From: Isoetes taiwanensis
Lineage: Eukaryota > Streptophyta > Lycopodiopsida > Isoetales > Isoetaceae
Length of the DNA: 64,000 bases
Assembly (NCBI GenBank): GCA_021234155.1
Contig: JAJEKV010000094.1
Coordinates: 2,887,442 to 2,951,441, forward strand
Reading direction: 5' to 3'
Part shown: positions 1 through 9,339 of the stretch, piece after piece
How positions within the stretch are numbered: position 1 is the first letter of the stretch
How the letters are laid out: each line of letters starts with the position of its first letter
Made by a program: the position numbers and the translations under genes
The notes under the pieces: generated by a model
Told to the model about the DNA's origin: nothing
The model's database searches: none
Seen by the model: the letters and a program-made list of their open reading frames with translations, nothing else

Positions 1-342
1 CTAGACCGATGGAAAAGGGGGACTTGTCCCATCACTGATTGATCCTGAACCCTGGGTAGGATCTCCCCATGTTGATGCTATTGATGTTGTTGTATATGAG
101 ATGTTATGATGTATTCACCCTTCGAGGAGAGCTTATTGATGTATTGATGTTATGTGCTCATGTTTATTCACGCTTCTGCAGCTAGGACGGTCCCGAAGGA
201 AGACGGGCAAATGACCCTCACTGGCCCAGTTCATGGGATTGGTGTCAGGTGGATGGCCCCTGCTAGTTTGGCTACCAGGGGGATGAACTCCACCTTCGGA
301 TACGATGGGAGCATCGTAGACGAAGTAGGGGACATCACAGCA
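1..342 (+). mobile_element. Ty3 LTR 3' fragment, internally deleted
   Basis: The segment matches the 3' part of the full LTR at 20302-21843: bases 1-43 match 21080 onward, and the rest matches from about 21560 to the LTR end, so roughly 440 bp is missing between them. It ends in GACATCACA, corresponding to the LTR terminus GACGTCACA. Its start lies outside the window. It belongs to a second, rearranged copy of the same family and not to the main element that starts at 901. Confidence 0.85.
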
Positions 343-457
343 ATGCTCCGACCAATGTCATATTTAGCAATTTAGCATCTTCCATCCAGCGTCAATGTCA
401 ACAGACATTGTTAACTCTTCCGTCATGTCATCTTTCCCACACTTCTCGGCAACACTC
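343..457 (-). repeat. Copy of the exon fragment that flanks the 3' LTR
   Basis: These about 115 bp are nearly identical to 21844-21960, and in both places they directly abut the LTR terminus. On the minus strand they encode the end of the exon described at 21868-22043. At 458 the sequence switches to the 3' end of pol. The same LTR/flank junction therefore occurs twice in the window. Confidence 0.85.
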
Positions 458-763
458 CTAATCCTAAAGAGGCACACTCCTAATCCAGAGAAAGTATTGG
501 AGACAACCGAGTTACTGGAAATGATGGACGACCAGCTTGAAATCGTCCCTGAGGTTCTTCTTGACAGGGCCTATAAGAAGACAAGAAGATCCAAATTTCT
601 CCAATACCTTGTGAAATGGACGCACTTGCCTGTTGAAGACGCTATGTGGGTACTACAATCAGATTTGGAGAAGCAGTACCTTCAATTCATGGAGCAATGC
701 AAGGGTCGACTCGTCACCGAAGTAGTCGACACCGATCCGATAGGTGAGTGGAAGGTAGATTAA
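458..763 (+). pseudogene. Pol 3'-end fragment with chromodomain
   Basis: An isolated copy of the last 95 or so codons of the Ty3 polyprotein, matching 19313-19615 with few differences. It holds the chromodomain-like segment (FLQYLVKWTHL, then WVLQSDLEKQY) that ends chromovirus integrases and is thought to guide integration to marked chromatin. It begins abruptly next to the host-exon fragment and keeps an open frame to the stop at 761-763. No promoter or upstream pol sequence is attached, so it is a rearrangement product and not a gene. Confidence 0.85.
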
Positions 764-900
764 AAAGTCTACTTCTGTCTCATGGAAGTAGATGACCTTG
801 AGAGATAAGAGGTCATTCAGGCATACATTGATAGGAAAGCACCTCTAGTCAATGCCTACCACGGGAAGGACGCCACCCTTCATGCCAAAGGCAACTAAAG
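764..900 (+). mobile_element. Post-pol untranslated region, truncated
   Basis: Matches 19616-19757, the region after the pol stop codon. At 900 the sequence jumps from this region straight into the LTR 3' part, losing the polypurine tract and the LTR start. The junction falls in a GTGT/TGATG microhomology, which fits template switching or end-joining. Confidence 0.8.
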
Positions 901-1184
901 GTGTTGATGCTATTGATGTTGTTGTATATGAGATGTTATGATATATTCACCCTTCGAGGTGAGCTTATTGATGTATTGATGTTATGTGCTCATGTTTATT
1001 CATGCTTCCGCAGCTGGGATGGTCCCGAAGGAAGACGAGCAAATGACCCATCCACTCTTCCCTCACTGGCCCAGTTCATGGGATTGGTGTCAAGTGGATG
1101 GCCCCTGCTAGTTTGGCTACCAGGGGGATGAACTCCACCTTTGGATACGATGGGAGCATCATAGACGAAGTAGGGGACGTCACA
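901..1184 (+). mobile_element. 5' LTR remnant (3' part only)
   Basis: The sequence matches the last about 280 bp of the 3' LTR (from around 21575 to 21843) and ends in GACGTCACA one base before the primer-binding site. The first about 1.25 kb of the LTR, including the promoter region seen in the 3' LTR, is missing. This copy therefore lacks its normal 5' transcription start. Confidence 0.85.
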
Positions 1185-1185
1185 G

Positions 1186-1197
1186 TGGTATCAGAGC
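1186..1197 (+). promoter_or_regulatory. Primer-binding site, tRNA-iMet type
   Basis: TGGTATCAGAGC lies one base after the LTR terminus. This is the usual plant retrotransposon primer-binding site, complementary to the 3' end of initiator methionine tRNA, where minus-strand DNA synthesis begins. It fixes the 5' LTR boundary at about 1184. Confidence 0.95.
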
Positions 1198-1398
1198 ATG
1201 ATCTTGGTAGACCAAGATCGAGCACTGCCATTCCCTGTTAGGACTAACAGTAGACTTTCAGTCTTGGGAAGAGCCACCCAAGCATGAACCTCGAAAATTG
1301 GGAAAAAAATTTCCAATTTCTAGTGCAGTAAGTAGAAAAATGCTAAGTTAGTAAGAATTTTTAGCAAAAACCCTAGAAATCTTGGCCAAAAAGGTGTG

Positions 1399-1682
1399 AC
1401 CCCTCACAGAGTGCGCCCAGGGCCAATCTGTCATTCTCGGATTTGCCTCTCGCGCACTGTGTGAGTGGTGGACCCATGTTGACCTAGATAGTTGCATAAT
1501 TAATGAAATCTTATAGTGCAGAGCAGCTTAATCCTTAGATTTGAGCTAGAATTGCGTGTTATAACACTAAGAAACACCTTGTAAATTGAAAATTAGAGTA
1601 AAAAAGGGATGACCCCTCACAGAGTGCGCCCAGGGCAAATCCATCATTCTCGGATTAGCCTCCCGCGCACTGTGTGAGTGGT
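1399..1682 (+). repeat. Hairpin repeat pair 1, upstream of the H3-like ORF
   Basis: Two copies, at 1399-1469 and 1612-1682, of a roughly 70 bp unit. Each starts with CCCTCACAGAGTGCGC and ends with GCGCACTGTGTGAGTGG. The two arms are complementary apart from one position and flank a conserved core containing CATTCTCGGATT. Two further copies precede the next ORF at 3492-3764. Placement in front of both accessory ORFs suggests a regulatory or RNA-structure role. That role is inferred. Confidence 0.85.
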
Positions 1683-1788
1683 GGACACTTTTTGCCCAAA
1701 TAAACCTAATGTATTGATCCTATAAACACTAATACCTTGCAGGATTGTACAACATGAATTTGCAGGTAAACCCTAAAACCCCCAGATC

Positions 1789-1797
1789 TATAAATAG
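1789..1797 (+). promoter_or_regulatory. TATA box for the H3-like ORF
   Basis: TATAAATAG, followed by a CTCATTTACAC motif about 15 bases downstream, lies 104 bp before the ATG at 1901. The second accessory ORF has the same TATAAATAG and CTCATTTACAC at the equivalent position (3936). This shared arrangement supports an internal promoter separate from the LTR promoter. Confidence 0.65.
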
Positions 1798-1900
1798 ACC
1801 TTTAGGGTTCCTCATTTACACTTTCCTTCTCCAGTTAGCCGCTCGTCGTTCAAGGAGGCGATTTTTAGGTGCCAGGAAGGCGATTAGACCAATTCAAAAC

Positions 1901-3129
1901 ATGGCCCACACCAAACAAACTGCCCGAATAGTTGTGCCAGATGACTTCGTCAATGCCCAAGAGCGGGCTGCCCAATAGAAGGCGAGACATGCTCAGGAGC
2001 GGGCCAGGTGAGAGCAAGATCCAAATGCCAATCCTGACACCCAAGAGGAGGATCAGGAACATCAGGAGAAGGAGGAGCGCGCCCAAGAAGTGGAGGAACA
2101 AGAGAACCCTGAGAGCCAGGGTGATGCAGGGCAGAATGAGGAGGAGCAGGACGAGGCAATGACGGAAGAAACGGTGGAGAAACTCAAGGAGAAGAAGGAG
2201 TTAAAAAGGAAGAGGAAGAAAGAGAAGTTGGAGCGCAAAAAGAGAAAAGAGGAGCGCAAGAAGCAAAAAGAGGAGCGCAAAAAGCAGAAAGAGGAGCGCA
2301 AGAAGCAGGAAGAAGAGAACAAGAAGCGGAAAGAGGGCAAAGGAAAAGGACCCAGAGCCGCCGAAGAAACCCCGGCGAAAGACAAAAACAACGCCGGCAA
2401 AGGGAGTTGTAATAGCGGAGCAGGAACCCGATAGGCCACCCTCATCCTCTGACACTGAGTCAGATGATGAGATAAGGGTTCCCCGCGCAACTGAAGGCTC
2501 GGGACCTTCAAATGTAGGTGCTGAAGAGGAGGAGCCGGCAGCAGGACCACCACTCTACCCCAAATGGCCCAAGCCCGAGGCAGACGACAAGAAAGGCAAG
2601 CCAGCAAGGGAGTCATATGTACTCCAGCACGAGCAGGAGTACAGGAAAAAGCTTAAGGAGTACAACCAGTACATGAAAATGTACGAGGATACTCAAGGTA
2701 CTACGAGCAGCACAAAGTCACGTACGTGGAGGGAGGCAGGCCATCGAAGAAGAACACACTGAAGCCGCCCCCAGAAAGACTAGCACCACCGAAGAAGCCA
2801 ATGAGGAGAAAGGCGGATTCTTACTTCACGAGAGCTGCTCGAGAGATCCGCCATTTTCAGAGGAGCTACGGGTTGCTGATTCCACGAGCCGCCTTCGCGA
2901 GACTCACCCGCAAAATTTTGCAGGAATTTGACAAGACCAAGAGAGTAACAGACGATATGTTACTCGCACTACAGGCCCGAGGGATCCACCTTCTTTGTAA
3001 GGGATATGCCACCTGCGTGCATAGGGTAGCCGAAAAACCCCTAGTATACGTGTTTCTGATAAGCAAATTTGACCCCTTTCCGTATGGTTTTACAACTAGA
3101 AGAACATTCCAAAATCCCTATGACCCCTA
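1901..3129 (+). pseudogene. Histone H3-like protein in a retrotransposon (broken)
   Basis: The ATG at 1901 opens with MAHTKQTAR, matching the histone H3 tail (ARTKQTAR) except at residue 2. The C-terminal part (about 2780-3040) reads KKP, then REIRHFQRSYGLLI, F-x-RL, and DDMLLALQ. It aligns without gaps to the H3 alpha-N, alpha-1 and start of alpha-2 segments, with about 20 of 50 identities by eye. Between tail and fold lies an insertion of about 280 residues rich in Lys/Glu/Arg, with repeats of the KEERKKQ type predicting coiled coil, then an acidic stretch. The expected size is about 410 aa against 136 for H3. Frame 2 is interrupted by TAG at 1976 and TGA at 2009, and one-base frameshifts are needed near 2330 and 2695. 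The sequence after the alpha-2 region is not H3-like. It has its own TATA box and hairpin repeats. I know of no established Ty3 accessory gene of this kind. Confidence 0.8.
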
Positions 3130-3150
3130 GTATACATACGGAAAAGGGTA
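3076..3150 (+). terminator. Possible hairpin at the 3' end of the H3-like ORF
   Basis: CCCTTTCCGTATGG, around 3077-3090, is nearly complementary to CATACGGAAAAGGG, around 3135-3149. The pair brackets the stop codon at 3127. It could stabilise or end the transcript, somewhat as histone mRNAs end in a stem-loop, but it does not match the canonical histone stem-loop. It may simply be chance or repeat structure. Confidence 0.3.
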
Positions 3151-3491
3151 AAAAATCGCCCCCTCCCATTGACGCACATGGTTTTGACAGGTTCCACAAG
3201 GTGACGCCCCCTTGACTACAAGAGGCAGCAGAACAAAGGATAGTTCAGCATTTTGAAGACTCTTTAGCATGTGCCCTCCATGCAAAAAGAGTGACTTGTA
3301 TGCCTAAAGACATGAAACTAGCTAGATACATTAAGAAAGAAGACTGCTAGTTTATTGTAAATAACTTTTTGTAAATACAAAATTATGTTTTTGTCATGAT
3401 AATGTGTAAAATTGTAAGTATCTAGATTGTATTAAGGATATCTGCATTTGGAATTGCCAAAATTGGAGCAAAATTCAGTGTTTTTGGCCCC
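3130..3491 (+). other. Spacer between accessory transcription units
   Basis: About 360 bp with no supported gene. It contains AT-rich sequence and leads into the second pair of hairpin repeats. Probably 3' UTR of the first accessory unit and promoter-distal sequence of the next. Confidence 0.6.
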
Positions 3492-3764
3492 ACCCCTCAC
3501 AGAGTGCGCCAGGACCAAATCCCCATTCTCGAATTAGCCTCTCGCGCACTGTGTGAGTGGTCGACCACTGATCTTTGCCAATACTTGGCCAAATATAGAA
3601 AGTAAGGGCATAATCCAACCCAACTCATCGAGATAAGTAGGATTTGACCCTTAGATTATAGAAATTGAGCCATCCTAGACCCAAACAGAGTCCCACCCCT
3701 CACAGAGTGCGCCAGGACCAAATCCGTCATTCTCGGATTAGCCTCTCGCGCACTGTGTGAGTGG
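3492..3764 (+). repeat. Hairpin repeat pair 2, upstream of accessory ORF 2
   Basis: Copies at 3492-3561 and 3694-3764 match pair 1 closely: CCCTCACAGAGTGCGC arm, core, GCGCACTGTGTGAGTGG arm. The pairs sit at similar distances ahead of TATAAATAG in both units, so the whole promoter module appears duplicated. Confidence 0.85.
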
Positions 3765-3935
3765 AGACCAAAATTGACCCAACTGGCCCCAAGTTTCCCC
3801 AAATTAGATGAAATTTCTTGCAATAGGATCTTTATAATGTACTCTTTAACCTAGTTTGCCTATGAATTGCATAGCAGCACCTTAGAATCATAGATATTCC
3901 CCAACCTTAAAATTTTCTAAAATTAGGGTTTTATC

Positions 3936-3944
3936 TATAAATAG
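3936..3944 (+). promoter_or_regulatory. TATA box for accessory ORF 2
   Basis: TATAAATAG followed by CTCATTTACAC about 13 bases on, 111 bp before the ATG at 4055. Same sequence and spacing as the promoter at 1789. Confidence 0.65.
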
Positions 3945-4054
3945 GACCACAACCCTCATTTACACCCTACTCATTTGCTCCTCACTCCAAGGCCATTTTC
4001 CAGCTCCCAAAGGCGCTTCCCCATCTGTTTGACATCCCCAACTGCTCTAGCATA

Positions 4055-5578
4055 ATGGCAACATCTGCATTCAGGTGATGGTACAGCGCCACAGCTCATG
4101 TAGCCGAGGTCGACATCAACTTAGTCTTCGCCGTCTTTCAGAAGGAGATTGATATGGAAGCAACCATTAATGCCACCCCCTATTACCAAGACATCATGAA
4201 TGAATTCCATGCCAAGATAGGACCTTCTCTAGTAGAACTTCCACCTTGCATAGGATACTTTGCTCCAAGCATGGCCCTTCGTACATCTCTGCAAGACATC
4301 CCTAAGATAGACAAGTACTTAGAAAGCAAAGCTAGCCGCTTGCCTAATTATATGTCAGTATCTGTAAATAGGAGGAGATATTTCTCTTACACCGCAGCTG
4401 TAGCAATTTTCCTATCCCATAGAGCCCAAACCCAGATAGGAGAACCATCTGTCCAACCCCTAGACATTGAGCCTATGGCCATGGCAGCAGGTGAAGAAGA
4501 GCAGATGCATCTGGAGTACGAGAGGGAAGAGCAGGAGGAAGAGAAAGGACGTGGGTCGGACATTGAAGACATCACTGACGTCGACCTAGTATAAGAAAGG
4601 CAGCAAGCAGAGCAGCAGCTCCAGAGCTTTGAAGAGGGGTTGAGAACCACGCGGACAACTCCACCACTTGGGCTACGCATCACGAGCTTAACCCCAGTAA
4701 TCATCAAAGGAGAGGCGTACCTGAGCCTCCACGACATCAAGAACCTTCCAGAGTGCAGGGACAGGGGCTACAGGGTAGACGAGCTCCTACATCTCCTACG
4801 ACAGCAACCGGACCTCGATGACTTCATCGACCGGGAGACACAGGACTTTCCCATCAGTATAAGGGAGGCCTGGACATACACTGGCCAGACATCGACGGAC
4901 ATAGAAGCCTACACCGGCATCAGGCAGATGATGGACCAGCAGGAGTTACCTTCAGAGGAGGAGTTCTTAGCAATCCAAGAACGGATGGGAATTAGGGGGA
5001 AATCAACGAGTGCACTCTTACCCAGCACCTCAGCAGCGGCACCAGTACCAGCCGAAGGTATCATCAACTTAGGCAGCATCAACTTAGCATCTTCCATGTA
5101 CAGCGACTACAGGGAGATGGTAGAAGTACCGGTTGATGAATACTCCGGAAGACACAGAGCTGCATTCAGATCCGGCGAGGAGGCAGGGCACGACAAAGCC
5201 CTGAGGTTCTATCTACCCTTGCTCATTGATGGAAGGATAGCAGTTATACACCGCCAATTCAGCCCACGTGGGGAAGAAGGAGTTTTTATGCTCACTGCTC
5301 TCTCAGGATTCGGAGGACATGCTCGCATGACCCCAAACGTCGACTATGTCATCCTTGTCAAGAGGACAATAGCATTAAGCATCTTCGACTTCGCGGTCCC
5401 TTATTGGCGACAAGGCAGGTTGGCAGTCACCGCAGCCTATACATCAGACAGAAGGATTGAAGACTTGGTGACCGCATTCCAAGGAGGCACGACCACCAAC
5501 ATCCTGGGGAACTTAGGGCGAACGGTCGGCACAACCCAAATAAAGAAATTCTTGGAGGACAACCCACTCAAAGAATAA
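4055..5578 (+). pseudogene. Accessory ORF 2, unknown protein of about 507 aa
   Basis: One reading frame runs from ATG 4055 to the TAA at 5576, broken only by TGA at 4076 and TAA at 4592. I do not recognise the family. The N-terminal 130 residues look globular. A strongly acidic stretch (EEEQMHLEYEREEQEEEKGR) spans about 4493-4590. The C-terminal 170 residues again look globular, with segments such as HDKALRFYLPLLIDGR and IHRQFSPRGEEGVFML. There is no signal peptide, membrane span, zinc finger or polymerase motif. It shares its promoter layout with the H3-like unit, which suggests that the two products act together. This could be an extra structural or chromatin-interacting protein; the function is unknown. 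Confidence 0.7.
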
Positions 5579-5777
5579 AACATAAAATTTTCAATTTCCT
5601 ATGTCTATTTATGAATGTAAACATATTATATCCATGAATATAAATATGATATTGATCATGTTCTCTTGATATATTTTGTCCCCACAATTATATCGCCAAA
5701 CAAACCAATGCAATGACAAAACAATGAACTAATCATTAGAGTGTAATCTAATGTGTATGCAGCTAGAGTATCTAGGA
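5579..5777 (+). other. Spacer before gag
   Basis: About 200 bp, AT-rich, with no supported gene. It separates accessory ORF 2 from the gag region. Confidence 0.5.
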
Positions 5778-7127
5778 ATGTTGAGGACAAGGACAACATG
5801 AGCAAGAGCACACTCCAGCAAGGCAATTCCAGCCAAGAAATCTGTACCAGGAGTTCGAAGCACTAACCCCGGAATAGGAGATATCCCAGATAAGGTCAGA
5901 CATCCATGAGATAAGAGCACTGCTGGCAGGAGCAACAACAGGGGGACCAGACCAGAACGTACAATTGCCAGAAACACCAGCCGGCCGAGCAGCTAAACCA
6001 AAGAAGAGAAGTCAGAGAAGGAGGTCACCCAGCACGGACTCCTCCAACTCAAGTTCCGACTCCGACTCTGAGTCTGATGAGCAGGAGAATGAGCCACAGG
6101 ATCGCCGGGAGGGTCCCAACCGTGATAGGGGCAGGGCAGAAGCAGACTATCAAAAGAAAGTGGACTCGGCATTGAGCAACGTATAGAAAGCCAGGAAGTT
6201 GGAGCAATTCTCAGGGGATAGCAGGTCTGGAATGGAAGCCAAAGTATGGTTAGACGAAATGAGGGAGTATGGGAATGCTTATAGCATGAAGGATAATGAC
6301 AAAGGCAGAGTAGCAACAACCAACCTTAAGGGAGCAGCTAGGATTTGGTGGAAAGGCTATGCCAAAAGCCATGGGCTAAGCAGGGATAGTTGCAGGTTCA
6401 AGAAGTTTGCCAAAGCATTTAAGCGCCATTATGTGCTAAGGGAACACAAGTGTCACATGATGCAGCAGTTCTACAGGTTGCAGCAGGGAAATAAGACAGT
6501 CCAGAAGTACACCGAAGATTTCATGAGGCTGAGGCCCTATGTGCCAAAATTAAGTGAAAGGCATGCAGTAGAGGGGTACATTGAAGGCTTGAATGAAGAG
6601 ATCAGGAAGCTAGTGAGAGCAATAAACCCCAAGACAGTGTCAGAGGCAGAGTCTAAAGCAGTGAGCTTGCAAGGAACGGGACCCCAAGAGAGTGGGCCAA
6701 GGCATCAGTACTATCAGGACAAAGGGAAGGGTACAGGAAGCTACAGCCCAAGAGCAACAAGCCCAGCAGCTAGCAGACCTCAGTATAACGCAAATTCTGG
6801 GAAGCAAGGCAACGGAAATTTTGGCAAGCAGGATAAGAAACAGGTCAGCTTCAAGGAGCAAGGAGTTCAAACTACTCCAAGGCAATAAAGCAGTTCTTAC
6901 AGTCCATCCCCAAGGAGAAGAGGCAAGAATGTATTGAAAAGCAGTTGTGCTTCAGGTGCTTCCAACCAGGACATCAGACACATAATTGCCCATTTGTGAT
7001 GAATGCGGCGTTAGCGGAGCTAGGATGGGAGACACCCACGGACGTCGACGAAGAAGATGCCCCCGACTACATCCAGGGTGAGTGCCACATCTTTGCCGCT
7101 ATTAACTCCGAGAATGCTGAGAGTTAG
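5778..7127 (+). pseudogene. gag: gag: capsid and nucleocapsid (broken)
   Basis: Encodes the structural protein of the virus-like particle. Basic and serine-rich N-terminal segments are followed by a Retrotrans_gag-type capsid domain (about 6190-6640; WLDEMREYGNAY, then GAARIWWKGYAK and EYI-type helices) and a CCHC zinc knuckle (CFRCFQPGHQTHNC, about 6945-6990) that binds RNA. The start is uncertain: an ATG at 5778 begins a frame that would need a shift to join the capsid frame. Further breaks are an in-frame TAG at 6184, a one-base shift near 6870 and a TAG at 7125. The zinc knuckle frame runs on into the protease, as in Gag-Pol fusions. Confidence 0.85.
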
Positions 7128-7629
7128 TATCAAGTCATTTCGACGACTGGGAAGGCTCAAGCCAAATCCTTCATAGTGTTGATAGACATAGGGAGTACCC
7201 ACAATTTTGCCTCGCCAAGGATGGTAGAAATGTTGAAGCTGAAGCCTTTGAAGTCCAAGTCTAGGCCAGTTGTGTTGGCAAGTGGGGCAGTTCGACACAC
7301 AGCTGGGTAACTCCAACATAGACTTGCCAGGTATCAATGTTGGAATAGGAGCAGAAGTGATGAACATCGGCAAGTACAACTTGATCATAGGCATGGAATA
7401 CCTTGGGCCGGCTGGAGCTGTGATTGATTGTGGGAAGCGGAAAGTAACCTTAACAACGTTAGAGGGCAAGGTCATTGAGATAACAGGTAAAGAAGTCACC
7501 CCAATCATGCAATGCATGTCTAGTAAGAAGTTACTTAGATACTTAAAGAAGGAGCAAGTGGCCTATGTCTTTAAACTCGAAGTTGACGAGCAAGAGACAG
7601 CGGAAGAGAGAGAGAGGCCAAAGTATTGA
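7128..7629 (+). pseudogene. pol: pol: aspartic protease region (broken)
   Basis: The retropepsin motif appears as VLIDIGSTHNF (about 7175), where Ty3 elements normally have D-[ST]-G; here Ile replaces Ser/Thr. After a frameshift near 7290, the second half carries YNLIIGMEYLGPAGAVIDC, the usual distal protease motif. The enzyme would cleave Gag-Pol. The altered active site and the frameshift mean this copy is inactive. Confidence 0.8.
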
Positions 7630-8346
7630 GCAAGCTCCCAAAGCCTATAGCAAAGTTGGTGAAGTAATTCCATGATTTGTTCCCAGATGAGATTAAACAA
7701 CTTCCACCTTACAGAGGAGTCGAGTGTGAAATAGCACTTGAGCCAGGAACTAAGCCAACAAGCAAGGCGCCCTACAGGATGTCAACCCAGGAGTTGACGG
7801 AATTGAAGAAGCAGTTGCAGGAGTTGCTAGACCTAGGGTTTATAAGACCTAGTGTCTCTCCATTTGGAGCGCCAATACTCTTCGTGAAGAAGAAGGATGG
7901 AAGTCTTAGGATGTGCATTGACTATCGTCAATTAAACAAGCACCATCAAGAACAAGTATGCCCTACCACGATCGGATAATCTGATGGATCAATTGCAGGG
8001 AGCGAAGGTCTTTTCCAAGATAGACTTGAGGTCAGGTTATCACCAAATCAGAATCAAGGAAGATGACATCTATAAGTCTGCATTCAGGACGAGGTATAGC
8101 CATTATGAGTTCACAATGATGCCGTTTGGATTGTCCAATGCTCCAGCAACTTTCATGAGGCTCATGAATGATGTTTTCTGCGAGTTCCTAGATTCTTTCA
8201 TCATAGTTTTCTTTGATGATATTCTAGTTTACAGCAAATCCCTAGAGGAGCATGTCCAGCACTTGAGAAAGGTGCTTGAAAAGCTAAGGAGGCATCAACT
8301 CTTTGCGAAGCTTATCCAAGTGCCACTTCATAACAGAAAGAGTAGA
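7630..8346 (+). pseudogene. pol: pol: reverse transcriptase, first part
   Basis: Contains the conserved Ty3 RT blocks: [20 protein letters not shown], the DYRQLN motif, [15 protein letters not shown] with the first catalytic Asp, [12 protein letters not shown], and the active-site block [10 protein letters not shown] with the paired Asp residues. A frameshift lies near 7945-7980. The reading frame is then disrupted by a 341 bp internal duplication starting at about 8346. Confidence 0.9.
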
Positions 8347-8587
8347 AGGTCTTTTCCAAGATAGACTTGAGGTCAGGTTATCACCAAATCAGAATCAAGG
8401 AAGATGACATCTATAAGTCTGCATTCAGGATGAGGTATAGCCATTATGAGTTCACAGTGATGCCGTTTGGATTGTCCAATGCTCCAGCAACTTTCATGAG
8501 GCTCATGAATGATGTTTTCTGCGAGTTCCTAGATTCGTTCATCATAGTTTTCTTTGATGATATTCTAGTTTACAGCAAATCCCTAGA
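8005..8587 (+). repeat. 341 bp tandem duplication inside RT
   Basis: The segment from GAAGGTCTTTTCC at 8004 is repeated starting at 8345, with an offset of 341 bp. The second copy ends at the TE1 insertion point (8587) and resumes at 17331. Copies differ at a handful of sites. As 341 is not a multiple of three, the duplication itself breaks the frame. Confidence 0.9.
8584..8587 (+). repeat. Left target-site duplication of TE1 (TAGA)
   Basis: TAGA at 8584-8587 is repeated at 17331-17334. The uninterrupted RT copy at about 8245 reads CCCTAGAGGAGC, confirming a 4 bp duplication on insertion. Confidence 0.8.
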
Positions 8588-8867
8588 AAGCATGATTTCA
8601 TTAATTGGATAAAATAACGCAATTTTGAGAATTTTAAGCACACCTTATTTGCTCAAGCACGAATACTTTCACCTTGTTCTCGAGCCCAACAAACATGAGG
8701 TAATTAACATATACATATACATACAAATTATGTGTTATACTTGTACGTGTACATGATACTTGTAGAAGCCCAATAATGGCCCTACATTCTACACCAATAA
8801 TTCACATCAATAATTTCACTTCACTATTAAAACAGCTCGACTCGGGGGTAGAGATCATTCATCTTCC

Positions 8868-9110
8868 ATGGCTTCCTCGATGCCTCGTCCAGAGCACATC
8901 CGATCTTTCAAGTGCTACTTGAGCTACAATGATCTGAATGAATGCGCAAGAAATGGTGTCAATCTTGATCCATGGCTCCAATCTAAGGCTGATGGTCCTG
9001 CTAGTGCTTGCAGGAAGCTCACTCGTGTTAAAGTCCACATTTACTGGCTTCCTGATCAGGAGATCTATGAGCTGAATAGCATCACGAGCTTTGATGTTGA
9101 TGATGAGTGA
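8868..9110 (+). CDS. Small protein of unknown function, 80 aa (TE1)
   Basis: ATG 8868 to TGA 9108, with an open frame. The product is hydrophilic; no signal peptide, membrane helix or known motif is visible. It ends with a pattern IYWLP-x5-YEL-x-SIT followed by an acidic tail. A decayed relative lies downstream at 9340-9552 and keeps the same C-terminal pattern. Recurrence of the pair inside the transposon suggests an element-borne gene, but it is not recognised. Confidence 0.5.
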   Translation: MASSMPRPEHIRSFKCYLSYNDLNECARNGVNLDPWLQSKADGPASACRKLTRVKVHIYWLPDQEIYELNSITSFDVDDE

Positions 9111-9339
9111 ATCAATGTTATCAGTGATGACTACTGTATCTGTTTATGATGTAATAATGGTATGAGCACCTATAAACTATGTAAGGATGTAATAGCACAA
9201 TGAATTTCTAAAGCTTTTCAATCACACCTGAATTACTAAAGCACAAAAACATATCCATACGAAAGATGTATTATACCTGTATGTATACAACAGTCTTATA
9301 CACGCGCAATAATTTTTCGCCTTCATCAGTTCACCACAT

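Noticed and set aside
2062-2616. Long minus-strand frame over the H3-like ORF
   Set aside because: It is the complement of a Lys/Glu-rich repeat, giving Ser/Phe/Leu low-complexity protein without motifs.
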